DNA from: Microtetraspora malaysiensis
GTDB taxonomy: Bacteria; Actinomycetota; Actinomycetes; Streptosporangiales; Streptosporangiaceae
Direction: 5' to 3'
NCBI RefSeq assembly: GCF_001528665.1
Contig: NZ_BBYJ01000026.1
Span: 62,001 to 126,000, forward strand
DNA: 64,000 bases
Position numbers and translations under genes: made by a program. Of this stretch, positions 39,715 to 48,286 are shown piece after piece (the first letter of the stretch is position 1; the number at the start of each line of letters is the position of its first letter). A model generated the notes under the pieces. It saw only the letters and a list, made by a program, of their open reading frames with translations, searched no databases and was not told the DNA's origin.

Positions 39715-40749
39715 ATGCTACGCGTCCATTTTTCTGCGCAGGATTGGGAACGGCTCCGCGTCGTTTCGAGGCCCGACCCCATGTGGGAGCTCGTCCTCAG
39801 CCTTTACATGCTGGGAGAGGCATCCGATGAAATCGTCTTCGGGCAGTGGAGGCAGCGGGTCCTGTCCCGGCTGAAGCCGGAGTCCCGGATGCTCCTCGAC
39901 CTGGTGCCACCCCAGGGATACGCCCCGGACTTCCTCAGCCCGCCGGTGGGGGGCGAGGACCCTGGCGACGGGATCGACGCCGTCCTGAACACCCCGCGGC
40001 AGCGTATCGGCGAGGAGCTCGACCGGAGGTTCGACGCCGGTCCGCGACCGGAGTGGTCCGGCGCGCTGGCGCGCAAGGAAGGCCGTGCCGTACGAGCTCT
40101 GGGCAGGTCGATGCGCGCCTACTTCGACATCGCGCTTCGCCCGTACTGGGGCTACATCTCCCAGGTCGCCGAGCACAGCGCCACATCGATCGGCGATGCG
40201 GCGGAGGGACCGGTGGCGCCGATCCTCCGGCTCAGGGACCTGCCCGCGGCCCGGCGGACCTGCCGTACGACCGTGGAACTGGAGTACGCGCAGGAGCGGG
40301 AGCTCGACCTTCGGGGCCGGGGCCTGGTGCTCATCCCCGCGTTCTTCTGCGCCGTCAACCCGGTGACCTTCTACGACCCCTCCCTGCCGCCGGTGCTCCT
40401 GTACCCGGTCGGCCACCGCCCGATGTCGTTCCTGGCCCGCGCCGCCCAGTCGGCGGGGCCGAGTGAGGGGGTCCTCCAGCGTCTGTTCGGACGCACCCGC
40501 GCCATGGTCCTGCGGACATTGGAGGGAAGAGTCCACACGACGGGCGAGATCGCGCGCATCCTCGGCATCTCACCCGCCTCGGCCAGCGAGCACGCCTCCC
40601 TCCTGCGCGACGCCGGGCTCGTGTCCAGCGAGCGCCGCGGCAACCGGGTCTGCCACCGGCTCACGCCGCTCGGGCTGGAGTTCCTCCACGGCCCCGTGGC
40701 CGGCTCGACCTCTGAGTTCAGGTCACCTCTCTGCGGACCGCGCGCCTGA
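39715..40749 (+). CDS. ArsR-like winged-helix regulator with large N-terminal domain
   Basis: 344 residues. LRVHFSAQDWERLRVVSRPDPMWELVLSLYMLG opens the N-terminal effector region typical of an actinobacterial regulator family, and the C-terminus holds an ArsR-type winged helix (HTTGEIARILGISPASASEHASLLRDAGLVSSERRGNRVCHRLTPLG). ATG 39715 fits the family; ATG 39703 is an alternative. Its 3' end overlaps the convergent ABC permease by 32 bp, so read-through could make antisense RNA over that gene. It probably controls a nearby transporter. Confidence 0.8.
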   Translation: MLRVHFSAQDWERLRVVSRPDPMWELVLSLYMLGEASDEIVFGQWRQRVLSRLKPESRMLLDLVPPQGYAPDFLSPPVGGEDPGDGIDAVLNTPRQRIGEELDRRFDAGPRPEWSGALARKEGRAVRALGRSMRAYFDIALRPYWGYISQVAEHSATSIGDAAEGPVAPILRLRDLPAARRTCRTTVELEYAQERELDLRGRGLVLIPAFFCAVNPVTFYDPSLPPVLLYPVGHRPMSFLARAAQSAGPSEGVLQRLFGRTRAMVLRTLEGRVHTTGEIARILGISPASASEHASLLRDAGLVSSERRGNRVCHRLTPLGLEFLHGPVAGSTSEFRSPLCGPRA

Positions 40750-41503
40750 GACCCGCCGCCGTCGGCGCGGCGATCCAGAAGGCCACGGACACGGCCAGCC
40801 GGGCGAGATCACCGCCCGTCATGTCCGCGGACGCGAGGGGTGCGGCGGTGGCGTTCAGATCGAGCCACCCGGCCAGAACCTCCCCGGATGTGCCGAGCCT
40901 CGCGACGATCCCCCACATCACCGGGCCGGCGACGCAGACGACGATCGCCGCCGGGGCGTTCATGAGCAGCATGCCCAGGGCGAGCCCTTCCGCGACCACG
41001 AGGACGTTCGCCCCGGTCCAGCCCAGCAGGACAAGCGGTGAGATGTCCCAGGTCGCCGGGACATGCCGGACCTCGGCAACGATCACCGTGACGAGCACCG
41101 CCGCCAGCAGCGCGAGCAGCGACGCGGCCACCGCGGCGATCAGCGGCGGCAGGCACTTGGCCGCCAGCACACGCATCCGCCGGGGTTCCAGGGCGAACGT
41201 GGTCAGGGCGGTGTGATGGGTCCACTCGGCGGTCACCGTGAGAATGCCGAGCACCGGGAGCAGCGTGCCGAGCCCGATGCCCGCCGTACCCAGCACGGTG
41301 AGCGCGCGGGGACCGACGACGACGCCGCGCGCCACAACCGACGCCACCGTCAGGCCGACCAGGAGTGCGGCGAGGATCAGGCCGCTGCGGGTGTCGACGA
41401 GCTTGCGCGCCTCCACGGCCACGAGGCGCCGGAACGGGGCCCGCGCCCCGGCCGCGACCGGCGCGCCGCCGCCCTCGGTGACAGGGACCATGTGCTCGCT
41501 CAT
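40718..41503 (-). CDS. ABC-2 type transporter permease
   Basis: 261 residues with six hydrophobic helices, starting after a cytoplasmic RLVAVEARKLVDTRSGL motif that is typical of ABC-2 permeases. TAEWTHHTALTTFALEPRR is the characteristic loop after helix 2. Works with the ATPase at 41500, whose stop overlaps this start by four bases. Substrate unknown; peptide or drug export is usual for this type. Confidence 0.85.
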   Translation of the reverse strand: MSEHMVPVTEGGGAPVAAGARAPFRRLVAVEARKLVDTRSGLILAALLVGLTVASVVARGVVVGPRALTVLGTAGIGLGTLLPVLGILTVTAEWTHHTALTTFALEPRRMRVLAAKCLPPLIAAVAASLLALLAAVLVTVIVAEVRHVPATWDISPLVLLGWTGANVLVVAEGLALGMLLMNAPAAIVVCVAGPVMWGIVARLGTSGEVLAGWLDLNATAAPLASADMTGGDLARLAVSVAFWIAAPTAAGLRRAVRREVT

Positions 41504-42213
41504 GCCACGCTCCGGTCGGCGCCGGCGGTCAGGTCGAAGAAGGTCTGCTCCAGGGTCCGGCCCCGGTTCAGCTCGTCCATCGTGCCCTGGGCGAGCACCC
41601 GGCCGCGGCCGACGACCACGACCCGGTCGGCGACCTCCTCGGCCTCGTGCAGCAGATGGGAGCTGAGGAGCACCGCGCATCCGGAGTCGGCGAGGCCGCG
41701 GAGCAGCCCGCGCATCCATCGCATGCCCTGGGGGTCCAGTCCGTTGCCGGGTTCGTCCAGGACCAGCACGCCGGGCCGGCCGAGGAGGGCGTGCGCGACG
41801 CCGAGCCGTTGCCGCATGCCCAGGGAGTAGCCCTTGACGACGCGCCGGCTCTCCCGGTGCGTCAGCCCGACCAGGTCGAGGACCTCGTCGACCCGCCGCC
41901 TGGGCAGGCCGAGCGTCATCGCACCCAGAGTGAGGGATTCCCGCCCGGTGCGTCCCGGGTGGTACGCGTTCGGGGCGAACATCGTGCCCACCCGATGGGC
42001 CGGGCCGTCCAGCTCGGCGTAGGCGCGGCCGAACACGGTGGCCGATCCCGATGTCGCACGGGACAGCCCGACCAGGATGCGCAGCGCCGTCGACTTTCCG
42101 GCGCCGTTGGGGCCGAGGAAGGCGGTGACGCTGCCCGCCCCAACGGTGAAGGACACGTCGTCGAGCGCCTTCACCTCTTTGTAGACCTTGCTGACATGGT
42201 TGAACTCGATCAC
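41500..42213 (-). CDS. ABC transporter ATP-binding protein
   Basis: 237 residues: Walker A LGPNGAGKSTALR, signature GYSLGMRQRL, Walker B VLVLDEPGNGLDP and the H-loop SSHLLHE. The short form pairs with ABC-2 permeases (BcrA/CcmA-like). First gene of the leftward two-gene exporter operon, divergent from the histidine kinase at 42376, which with its response regulator may control it, as in many bacitracin/lantibiotic-type resistance loci. Confidence 0.92.
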   Translation of the reverse strand: MIEFNHVSKVYKEVKALDDVSFTVGAGSVTAFLGPNGAGKSTALRILVGLSRATSGSATVFGRAYAELDGPAHRVGTMFAPNAYHPGRTGRESLTLGAMTLGLPRRRVDEVLDLVGLTHRESRRVVKGYSLGMRQRLGVAHALLGRPGVLVLDEPGNGLDPQGMRWMRGLLRGLADSGCAVLLSSHLLHEAEEVADRVVVVGRGRVLAQGTMDELNRGRTLEQTFFDLTAGADRSVA

Positions 42214-42375
42214 CCGTCCAGTCCAGCGGAGAGGGCGTCACCCGTCATCGGCCCCGGGGCGTGCCCTCCCCGTCCCCGAGGCCGGTTCCGACCGCGCCGA
42301 TCTCGACCTGCGGCCATGGTGATGTCGACCATGGTCGCTGACGCGCCGGCCCCCGGGCTTCATAGGCTGTGGCGC

Positions 42376-43524
42376 GTGCATGACCGTACGGACGACCAGC
42401 CACCCCTGGACCGGACGGATGTCGCGCTGCGCTATCTCTGCGCCGTGGTCCCGATGCTGTTCTACGGCGTCATCCTGGCCTGGCTCGTCCTCCGGGAGCC
42501 CGACCGGCTCCTGCCGGCCGCGGCCGACGTGGCGATGGGAGTGGCCGGGCTGGTCCTGATGCGCCGGCGACGACACCGGCCCTTGCCGGTCGCGCTGGCG
42601 ACCGCCCTGCTCACCGTGTTCTCGACCACGGCGGCCGGCCCGGCCCAGGTCGCGTACGTGTCCCTGTGCACGCACCGGCGCCCGCGCCAGATCGTCCTGG
42701 CCGCCGCCGTCTCGTGGCTGTGCCTGGCGGGGCAGGCCGCCTGGTACGGCATCGGCCAGGCGGCCGTCGTCTCCGTGACGACCGGGACCGTCCTCCTCGG
42801 CGGGCTGACGGTCTTCGGCCTGTACCTGCGCGGACGGCGCGATCTCGCCGCATCGCAGCGGGAGGCGGCGCTGGCGGCGGAGCGCGAGCAGCTCCACCGG
42901 ATCGAGCAGGCCAGGTTCGCGGAACGGGCCAAGATCGCGCAGGAGATGCACGACGTCCTGGCCCACCGCGTCTCACTGCTGTCGATGCTCGCGGGCGGCC
43001 TGGCGTACCGGACGGACCTCGGCCCCGAGGAGACCCGCAGGATCGCGCTGGCGATTCAGGAGAACGCGCACCAGTCGTTGAACGAACTGCGGGCCGTGCT
43101 CGGCGCGCTCCGGCGCGACAGCGCCGTGGAGGCGCCGCAGCCGACCCTGTCCCGGGTGGGCGACCTGTTCGACGAGGTACGCGCCGCCGGGCAGCACGTC
43201 GAGGTGGACGACGGCGTCCGCGACGCCGACCTGCTGCCGGCCCCCACCGCCCGGCACGCGTACCGGATCGTGCAGGAGGCCCTGACCAACGCGCGCAAGC
43301 ACGCGCCGGGCAGCCCCGTGACGGCCCGGCTGCACGGGCGGCCGGGGCGCGGCCTGCACATCCGGGTGAGCAATCCGGTGCCACCGGGGACGTCGGCGGG
43401 CCCCGGAAGCAGGCTGGGCCTGGTCGGGCTGGCGGAACGGGCCCAGATGGCCGGAGGCACCATCAGCCATGCCGTCCGGGACGGACGCTTCGTGCTCGAC
43501 GTACGGCTGCCGTGGGAGGTATGA
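42376..43524 (+). CDS. sensor histidine kinase (NarL/DesK type)
   Basis: 382 residues from GTG 42376, probably leaderless (CTGACG, 17 bp, CATAGG just upstream). Five to six membrane helices (about 20-155) are followed by a HisKA_3 dimerisation domain (IAQEMHDVLAHRVSLLSMLAGG; phospho-His in MHDVLAHR) and a HATPase (YRIVQEALTNARKHAPGSPV, GSRLGLVGLAERA). Paired with the response regulator 4 bp downstream. Senses a membrane-proximal signal, possibly a substrate of the divergent ABC exporter. Confidence 0.88.
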   Translation: MHDRTDDQPPLDRTDVALRYLCAVVPMLFYGVILAWLVLREPDRLLPAAADVAMGVAGLVLMRRRRHRPLPVALATALLTVFSTTAAGPAQVAYVSLCTHRRPRQIVLAAAVSWLCLAGQAAWYGIGQAAVVSVTTGTVLLGGLTVFGLYLRGRRDLAASQREAALAAEREQLHRIEQARFAERAKIAQEMHDVLAHRVSLLSMLAGGLAYRTDLGPEETRRIALAIQENAHQSLNELRAVLGALRRDSAVEAPQPTLSRVGDLFDEVRAAGQHVEVDDGVRDADLLPAPTARHAYRIVQEALTNARKHAPGSPVTARLHGRPGRGLHIRVSNPVPPGTSAGPGSRLGLVGLAERAQMAGGTISHAVRDGRFVLDVRLPWEV

Positions 43525-43528
43525 CGCC

Positions 43529-44176
43529 GTGATCCGACTGATGATCGTGGACGACGACCCGATGGTGCGCACCGGGCTGCGCCTCATCTTCGGCGGGGAC
43601 CCCGACCTGGAGATCGTCGGCGAGGCCGGGGACGGACGGCAGGCGATGGCGCTGATCCGTGACGTGCGGCCGGATGTGGTGGTGATGGACATCAGGATGC
43701 CGATCCAGGACGGTCTGGCCACCACCGAATCGCTGATGGCCGAGCCGGACCCGCCCCGGGTCCTCGTGCTCACCACCTTCGACGCCGACGACATGGTGCT
43801 GCGCGCCCTGCGGCTCGGAGCCTGCGGCTTCCTGCTGAAGGACACCCCTCCCCCGAAGATGATCGAGGCGGTCCGGGCGGCGGCGAAGGGTGAGCCGGTG
43901 CTGTCCCCGAGCGTCATGCACCAGGTGATCGACGCGGCCACCGGCAGACACGAGCCGGACCGGCCGGAGGCACGCCGGGAGCTGGCCAGGCTCACCGAAC
44001 GCGAACGCGAGGTCGCCGTCGAAGTGGCACGGGGCAGCTCGAACGCGGAGATCGCCGAGCGTCTCTACATGAGCGTCGCCACCGTGAAGGCCAACATCAC
44101 GCGGATCTTCGCCAAGCTGGGCACCGACAACCGCGTCCGCGTCGCGATGAAGGTGCGCGACGCCGGCCTTCTCTGA
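43529..44176 (+). CDS. NarL-family response regulator
   Basis: 215 residues from GTG 43529. The receiver (LMIVDDDPMVRTGLRLIF, phospho-Asp in VVVMDIRMP, conserved Lys in FLLKDTPP) is joined to a LuxR-type HTH (LTEREREVAVEVARGSSNAEIAERLYMSVATVKANITRIFAKLG). Cognate partner of the kinase immediately upstream. GGGAGGT lies before the start inside the kinase 3' end. Confidence 0.92.
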   Translation: MIRLMIVDDDPMVRTGLRLIFGGDPDLEIVGEAGDGRQAMALIRDVRPDVVVMDIRMPIQDGLATTESLMAEPDPPRVLVLTTFDADDMVLRALRLGACGFLLKDTPPPKMIEAVRAAAKGEPVLSPSVMHQVIDAATGRHEPDRPEARRELARLTEREREVAVEVARGSSNAEIAERLYMSVATVKANITRIFAKLGTDNRVRVAMKVRDAGLL

Positions 44177-44187
44177 TGCCGGCACCC

Positions 44188-44207
44188 GGCCCGCGGTGAG
44201 GCGGGCC
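44188..44207 (+). terminator. stem-loop after the response regulator
   Basis: GGCCCGC/GCGGGCC with loop GGTGAG, 11 bp after the stop codon. Confidence 0.6.
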
Positions 44208-44314
44208 GTCTCCAGTCCGGCGAGCTGAAGCACGTCCGCCGACGTGCCGCGGCGGCAGCGTCGGGCGTGCGCCGCACGACCAGCCGGTCCCCCCCGGGCA
44301 GCTAGGGTCACGTC

Positions 44315-44629
44315 ATGGACGTGATGCTGCTGACGGTCCCCGGCTGCCCCAATCTGCCCCTGATAGAGGAACGCCTGGCCGAGGCGCTGTCCGGGCGTCC
44401 GGAGATCCACGTCGCCCGCCACGTCGTGACCGATCACCGCCAGGCGCAGGAACTCGGCATGCGCGGTTCGCCCACGATCCTGGTCAACGGGCGTGACCCA
44501 TTCGCCCGGCCGGGGCAACCCGCAGGACTCGCATGTCGCCTGTACCGCGACGCCGGAGGCGTCTCCGGTGCCCCGTCGGTGGCTCAACTCCGCGCGGCCC
44601 TCGCAGGTGAGGCGGGCGACGACACGTAG
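44315..44629 (+). CDS. small thioredoxin-fold protein
   Basis: 104 residues. MLLTVPGCPNLPLIEERLAEAL has a single CPN active-site Cys in thioredoxin position, and MRGSPTILVNGRDPFARPGQP contains the cis-Pro loop and substrate-binding region. Proteins of this kind occur beside mercury-resistance genes and as stand-alone redox proteins in actinobacteria. With one active-site Cys it would act by a monothiol mechanism. No partner gene nearby. Confidence 0.75.
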   Translation: MDVMLLTVPGCPNLPLIEERLAEALSGRPEIHVARHVVTDHRQAQELGMRGSPTILVNGRDPFARPGQPAGLACRLYRDAGGVSGAPSVAQLRAALAGEAGDDT

Positions 44630-44762
44630 TCGCGTGATCTCCCGCGTCCTCGTTCTCCTCGCCCCCGGCGCATTCGCCGTGCGTGCCGCCGGTTACACGG
44701 TCAAGCCATTGGTCGGCGAGGTTCCTCGCCGCTCATGACATCCCCACAGCAGGGCGCGCGGA

Positions 44763-45575
44763 TCAGGCGCCGGTGAGCGGAAGCCCCAGCTGGTCCGCGA
44801 GGACACGCCGCGCGTCGGCCATCGAGGGGCCGTACCAGGTGAGATGACGGCCGCTGACCAGGGCCGCGTCGACGCCGGGGAAGCTCTCCGGCCCGTCGTC
44901 CGCGGTGAAGCGGTACGGCTCGTCGGGCAGGACGGCCAGCTCGGGCCGCGCGGCCATGATGTCGGCGAGGGGGATCTTCGGATACCGCTCCGGATGCGAG
45001 GCGAAGACGTTGTCGATCCCCAGCCGCTCCAGCACGTCTCCGGTGAAGGTGTCTCGGCCGACGACCATCCAGGGACGCCGCCACACGGGGATGACGGCAC
45101 GCCGCCGGAGGGTCGGCGCCGGCGCGGCCCATGCCCGCGCCGCCTCCTCCAGCCAGGCGGGGCGGGGAAGCCGGCAGGCCAGGGTGAGCATGCGCTCCAA
45201 CGAGGTCAGCGCCTCGTCCACGGTGCGGATCGCGGTCGTCCAGACCGGGACGCCCGCGCCGCGCAGCGCCTCGAGGTCGACGTGCCGGTTCTCCTCGAAG
45301 TTGGCCAGCACGATGTCCGGGCGAAGCGATGTGATCACGGCGAGGTCGGGGTTCTTGGTCCCGCGGACCCTCATGACGTCGAGGTCGGCGGGATGGCTGC
45401 ACCAGTCGGTGGCCCCGACGAGCACCTCCCGCCGGGTGGCCGCGACGGCCTCGGTCAGCGAGGGGACAAGGGAGACCACCCGCCGTACCCGCGTGGGGAC
45501 GGAGACGGCCCGGCCGAGATCGTCGAACTCCGGCGGGGAGCCGTCGAACGCGGCGTCTTCCCTGGCGTCACTCAC
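44763..45575 (-). CDS. BtuF-like helical-backbone metal receptor without signal peptide
   Basis: 270 residues: VRRVVSLVPSLTEAVAATRREVLVGATDWCSHP and LRPDIVLANFEENRHVDLEAL are the class III solute-binding (BtuF/FhuD-like) core. There is no signal peptide or lipobox, so it is cytoplasmic, unlike transport receptors; such orphan forms are common in actinobacteria and their ligand is unknown (corrinoid or chelated metal by family). Overlaps the TfoX-like gene by 8 bases, implying one operon. Confidence 0.83.
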   Translation of the reverse strand: MSDAREDAAFDGSPPEFDDLGRAVSVPTRVRRVVSLVPSLTEAVAATRREVLVGATDWCSHPADLDVMRVRGTKNPDLAVITSLRPDIVLANFEENRHVDLEALRGAGVPVWTTAIRTVDEALTSLERMLTLACRLPRPAWLEEAARAWAAPAPTLRRRAVIPVWRRPWMVVGRDTFTGDVLERLGIDNVFASHPERYPKIPLADIMAARPELAVLPDEPYRFTADDGPESFPGVDAALVSGRHLTWYGPSMADARRVLADQLGLPLTGA

Positions 45576-45906
45576 CCGCGGCCTCCTTCTCGTTGTAGTC
45601 GAGGGCTTCCCGGATCCACGAGTCGAAGGCTTCGTCGGACTCGGTGCCGCCGGCGTCGACGACCAGCCAGCCCTTACTCATTCTCCGGCCGCGCATCTCG
45701 GGCCAGAACGCCCCCTCGCGCCGGAGCAGCTCCTCGACCCGGTCGGAATCGCATCGGAGCTTGAGCCGGCCATGGCTGTCGGCGCCGACCGCCAGCTTGC
45801 CGTTCACCATGAAGGCGAGGCCGCCGAACATCTTCACCTCGCGCACGTCGGCCTCCTCGGACAACGCCTCGCGGACGCGGTCGGCGAGCTCCGGATCGTA
45901 TGCCAT
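45568..45906 (-). CDS. TfoX/Sxy N-terminal domain protein
   Basis: 112 residues: ELADRVREALSEEADVREVKMFGGLAFMVNGKLAVGAD is the TfoX N-domain, and GRRMSKGWLVVDAGGTESDEAFDSWIREALDYN its C-terminal part. ATG 45906 is preferred because AGAGGGG then sits 9 bases upstream. In Proteobacteria TfoX-type proteins regulate competence; the stand-alone actinobacterial N-domain proteins have no known role. First gene of the two-gene leftward unit. Confidence 0.82.
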   Translation of the reverse strand: MAYDPELADRVREALSEEADVREVKMFGGLAFMVNGKLAVGADSHGRLKLRCDSDRVEELLRREGAFWPEMRGRRMSKGWLVVDAGGTESDEAFDSWIREALDYNEKEAAGE

Positions 45907-46055
45907 GCTCTGCATCCCCTCTGCGCATGAACTCGCGGAAGCTGTCATTGTGGTCCAAGACGACACCACTCCCCCATCACCGACGTCGGCGAGCGGGGGG
46001 AAGCCTCGGCGTTCCCCACCAAACCAGTCGAAGTCGCACCGTACGAGCCGGGATC

Positions 46056-46499
46056 ATGGCGCGCATGACGTTCCGTACGGACGAGGACGGCGACCAGAGG
46101 CGGCGGGAGATCCTGGCCGAGCTGCACGGGTCGCTGGATCGGCGGTACCGCCCCGAGGACGTCGCCGACCTGGTGCTTCTGGCACTGGACGGGCGGCTGT
46201 CGCGGCGCGAGCGCGTGGTGCTAGAGCGCGCGGCCCGACACTCCTCCCGCCGCGCGGGCGGGTTCTCCTCGATGTCCGGCGACTACGCCAGGCCGGTGGG
46301 CGGCGGGCGGCAGGTCGTCACCAGGCCGGCGCAGGTTCCGTGCTCTCGGCCCCGGCACGCACCTGGGTGCGCTTGGCCAACGCCAGACGCGCGAGGATGG
46401 CCGCCCCGGCGGCGAGGGCGAACGCGGCGCCGGTCCAAGGAAGGAGGCGGGTACCGAAGGCGGCCAGGGTCCAGCCTCCGACCCCGGTGCCCACGGTGA
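46056..46499 (+). CDS. small hypothetical protein, 3' end running antisense into the MFS gene
   Basis: The frame from ATG 46056 reads RMTFRTDEDGDQRRREIL, DVADLVLLALDGRLSRRERVVLE: a plausible charged helical protein for about 80 residues. After about 46290 the translation becomes Arg/Pro-rich and overlaps the 3' 180 bp of the convergent exporter gene. Either the true stop was lost by a frameshift or the gene ends in antisense. Function not recognised. Confidence 0.4.
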   Translation: MARMTFRTDEDGDQRRREILAELHGSLDRRYRPEDVADLVLLALDGRLSRRERVVLERAARHSSRRAGGFSSMSGDYARPVGGGRQVVTRPAQVPCSRPRHAPGCAWPTPDARGWPPRRRGRTRRRSKEGGGYRRRPGSSLRPRCPR

Positions 46500-47514
46500 T
46501 GCCCAGGTTGGAGAACGAGACGAACAGGGCGTTGCCGAACTCGGGGGCGTCGCGCGCGTCGCGGCCCAGCCAGGTCTGGCACACGATGAGGCCTCCGGAG
46601 TGGACGGCCGCCCAAAGCGCGACAACCGCGATCATCGGCGCGAAGCGCGGGCCGAGGGCGAACACCAGGGCGAAAACGGCGAGGCAAAGGACGGGATAGG
46701 CGAGCACGGTACGGACGACGCCGGACCGCAGCAGCGCCGCGAAGGCGAAGTTGCCGAAGATCATCACGATGCCGAACACCAGCAGCATCGCGCTGACCCA
46801 CGACTCGTTCATCGCCGTGACGGCGCCCAGGTATTCGGCGAAGTAGCCGTACACCGAGAACATCGCCGCGAACACGCAGATGACGGACAGGATCGACAGC
46901 CACATCCCGGGGCTGCGCAGCACACCCAGCTGAGCACGGTAGGAGATCCGCTCGTCGGCGGGCATCGCGGGAAGGAAGCACAGGATGCCGATGAACGCGA
47001 CCAGGCTGACGGCCGCGCCGAACCAGAACGCGGCCTGAAGGGTGACGTGCCCGGCCAGGTAGGACGTCACGGGGACGCCGAAGGCGAAGCCGACGGTGAC
47101 TCCGGCGAAGACGCGCGCGGCCGCGCGGGCCGGGTCCGAGGCCGGGGCCAGCCGGACGGCCGCCGCCAGCGCGACCGAGAAGAAGACCGGGTGGAGGAGC
47201 GCGGGGATGATGCGGAAGGCGAGCATCACCTCGAAGTACGCGGTCAGCGCGTAGACGGCATTCGAGACGGCGAAGACGGCCATGGTCGCCGCCAGTACGG
47301 TCCTGCGGTCGATGCGGGACGCCGCGAGTGTCATGAAGGGGCCGAAGGCGGCGACGACGAACGCGAAGGAGCCGACGAGCAACCCCGCCATGGACGTGCT
47401 GACGTCCAGCCTGGCCGCGATCTGGGGAAGCACTCCGACGATGCCCATCTCGGTCGTGATGATGCCGAACACGCCCAGGGCGAGCGTCAGGAGGGACAAC
47501 GAACTTCTTCTCAT
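46318..47514 (-). CDS. MFS transporter (DHA1 family)
   Basis: 398 residues, 12 predicted membrane helices. LSLLTLALGVFGIITTEMGIVGVLPQIAARLDVSTSMAGLLV is the AraJ/Cmx-type DHA1 N-terminus, with SRIDRRTVLAATM as the loop 2-3 motif. Proton-coupled export of a drug or sugar. ATG 47514 chosen by family alignment. Downstream of the ArsR gene (141 bp), with a copy of the same operator-like sequence in front of each, so the exporter is probably repressed by the ArsR protein. Confidence 0.88.
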   Translation of the reverse strand: MRRSSLSLLTLALGVFGIITTEMGIVGVLPQIAARLDVSTSMAGLLVGSFAFVVAAFGPFMTLAASRIDRRTVLAATMAVFAVSNAVYALTAYFEVMLAFRIIPALLHPVFFSVALAAAVRLAPASDPARAAARVFAGVTVGFAFGVPVTSYLAGHVTLQAAFWFGAAVSLVAFIGILCFLPAMPADERISYRAQLGVLRSPGMWLSILSVICVFAAMFSVYGYFAEYLGAVTAMNESWVSAMLLVFGIVMIFGNFAFAALLRSGVVRTVLAYPVLCLAVFALVFALGPRFAPMIAVVALWAAVHSGGLIVCQTWLGRDARDAPEFGNALFVSFSNLGITVGTGVGGWTLAAFGTRLLPWTGAAFALAAGAAILARLALAKRTQVRAGAESTEPAPAW

Positions 47515-47543
47515 GATCAGCTTTCGTGTGACGCGACCCCATG

Positions 47544-47566
47544 GATCTACGTATCTGTTTTTGTAG
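47544..47566. promoter_or_regulatory. ArsR operator candidate in front of the MFS gene
   Basis: GATCTAC-N3-TCTG-N3-TTGTAG matches the site at 48006-48028 at 17 of 23 positions; it also contains the inverted pair CTAC/GTAG. It lies 30 bp upstream of the exporter ATG. Confidence 0.6.
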
Positions 47567-47655
47567 AAATGAATCGGCGTGAGGATGCCGTGCGACACCG
47601 CCGCAATCAGGCGGGGGCGCCGCAGGTGCGCCCCCGGCCCGGGGGCGCCCCGGGG

Positions 47656-47967
47656 TCAGAGCTCGTCGCGGACGTACGCGGCGTAGGCGGCGATGGCCTG
47701 CTCGTTGCGCCGGTAGTACGTCCACTTACCGATCCGCTCGGACTCCAGCAGCCCGGCATCCTTGAGCGTCTGCAGGTAGCCGGAGACCACGGACTGGGAG
47801 AGGCCGGACCGGGCCTGGATGTCACCGACGCAGACCCCGATGTGGAATCCCAGGCCCTGCCGGAGGTAGGCGCTCTCGTCGAAGTACTCCGCAGGCGTCT
47901 TCAGCCAGCGCAGGAACTGCAGGCGTGCGGGGTTGGCCAGTGCCTTGTGCACGGTCAGCGGGTCCAC
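47656..47967 (-). CDS. ArsR-family transcriptional regulator
   Basis: 103 residues from GTG 47967 (AAAGGGGGA upstream). VHKALANPARLQFLRWLKTP starts the winged helix, and GVCVGDIQARSGLSQSVVSGYLQTLKDAGLLESERIGKWTYYRRNE is the recognition segment. One Cys (GVCVGD) sits where ArsR metal sites often lie, but no CxC pair is present, so metal sensing is not assured. Repeated operator-like sites lie upstream of this gene and of the MFS exporter. Confidence 0.88.
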   Translation of the reverse strand: MDPLTVHKALANPARLQFLRWLKTPAEYFDESAYLRQGLGFHIGVCVGDIQARSGLSQSVVSGYLQTLKDAGLLESERIGKWTYYRRNEQAIAAYAAYVRDEL

Positions 47968-48005
47968 GACGTCCCCCTTTCCGGTCGACCCCAGGCATGA
48001 AGTTG

Positions 48006-48028
48006 CATCTACTTTTCTGGATTTGTCG
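48006..48028. promoter_or_regulatory. ArsR operator candidate in front of arsR-type gene
   Basis: CATCTAC-N3-TCTG-N3-TTGTCG, the partner of 47544-47566. A TTGACA box (complement of 48034-48039) lies next to it, so it overlaps the probable regulator promoter. Confidence 0.6.
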
Positions 48029-48247
48029 TAACATGTCAAACCAAACGAGCCCTCCCTGATGCCTTGGGAAGGTCGAGTCAGGTGCCCGCTCCGGCCGCCA
48101 CCCCGCTCGATGGGCCGCGGATCACCCGGGGGCGGACGTCGGGAGGCACCGCCCGAAAAGCGATTGAGCGGTCCACCACCTGCGCCGGCGGCACGTCCGG
48201 CAGCCCCGTCTCGGGTGCGCCGTCGACGCAGCTGGTAGGCCACTACC

Positions 48248-48276
48248 TTGCGGTATACCTTCGGCGCGGGCACAAT
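48248..48276 (+). promoter_or_regulatory. GntR promoter with GGTATACC operator
   Basis: TTGCGG (48248-48253), 17 bp, CACAAT (48271-48276), then the GntR ATG at 48287, suggesting a near-leaderless mRNA. The palindrome GGTATACC (48252-48259) abuts the -35 box and recurs upstream of both amidohydrolase genes, indicating autoregulation. Confidence 0.65.
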
Positions 48277-48286
48277 CTGCCGGGAG

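Noticed and set aside
44636-44738. Short frame RVLVLLAPGAFAVRAAGYTV resembling an MFS transporter N-terminus
   Set aside because: Only about 20 residues match, with no continuation; too weak to list as a pseudogene.
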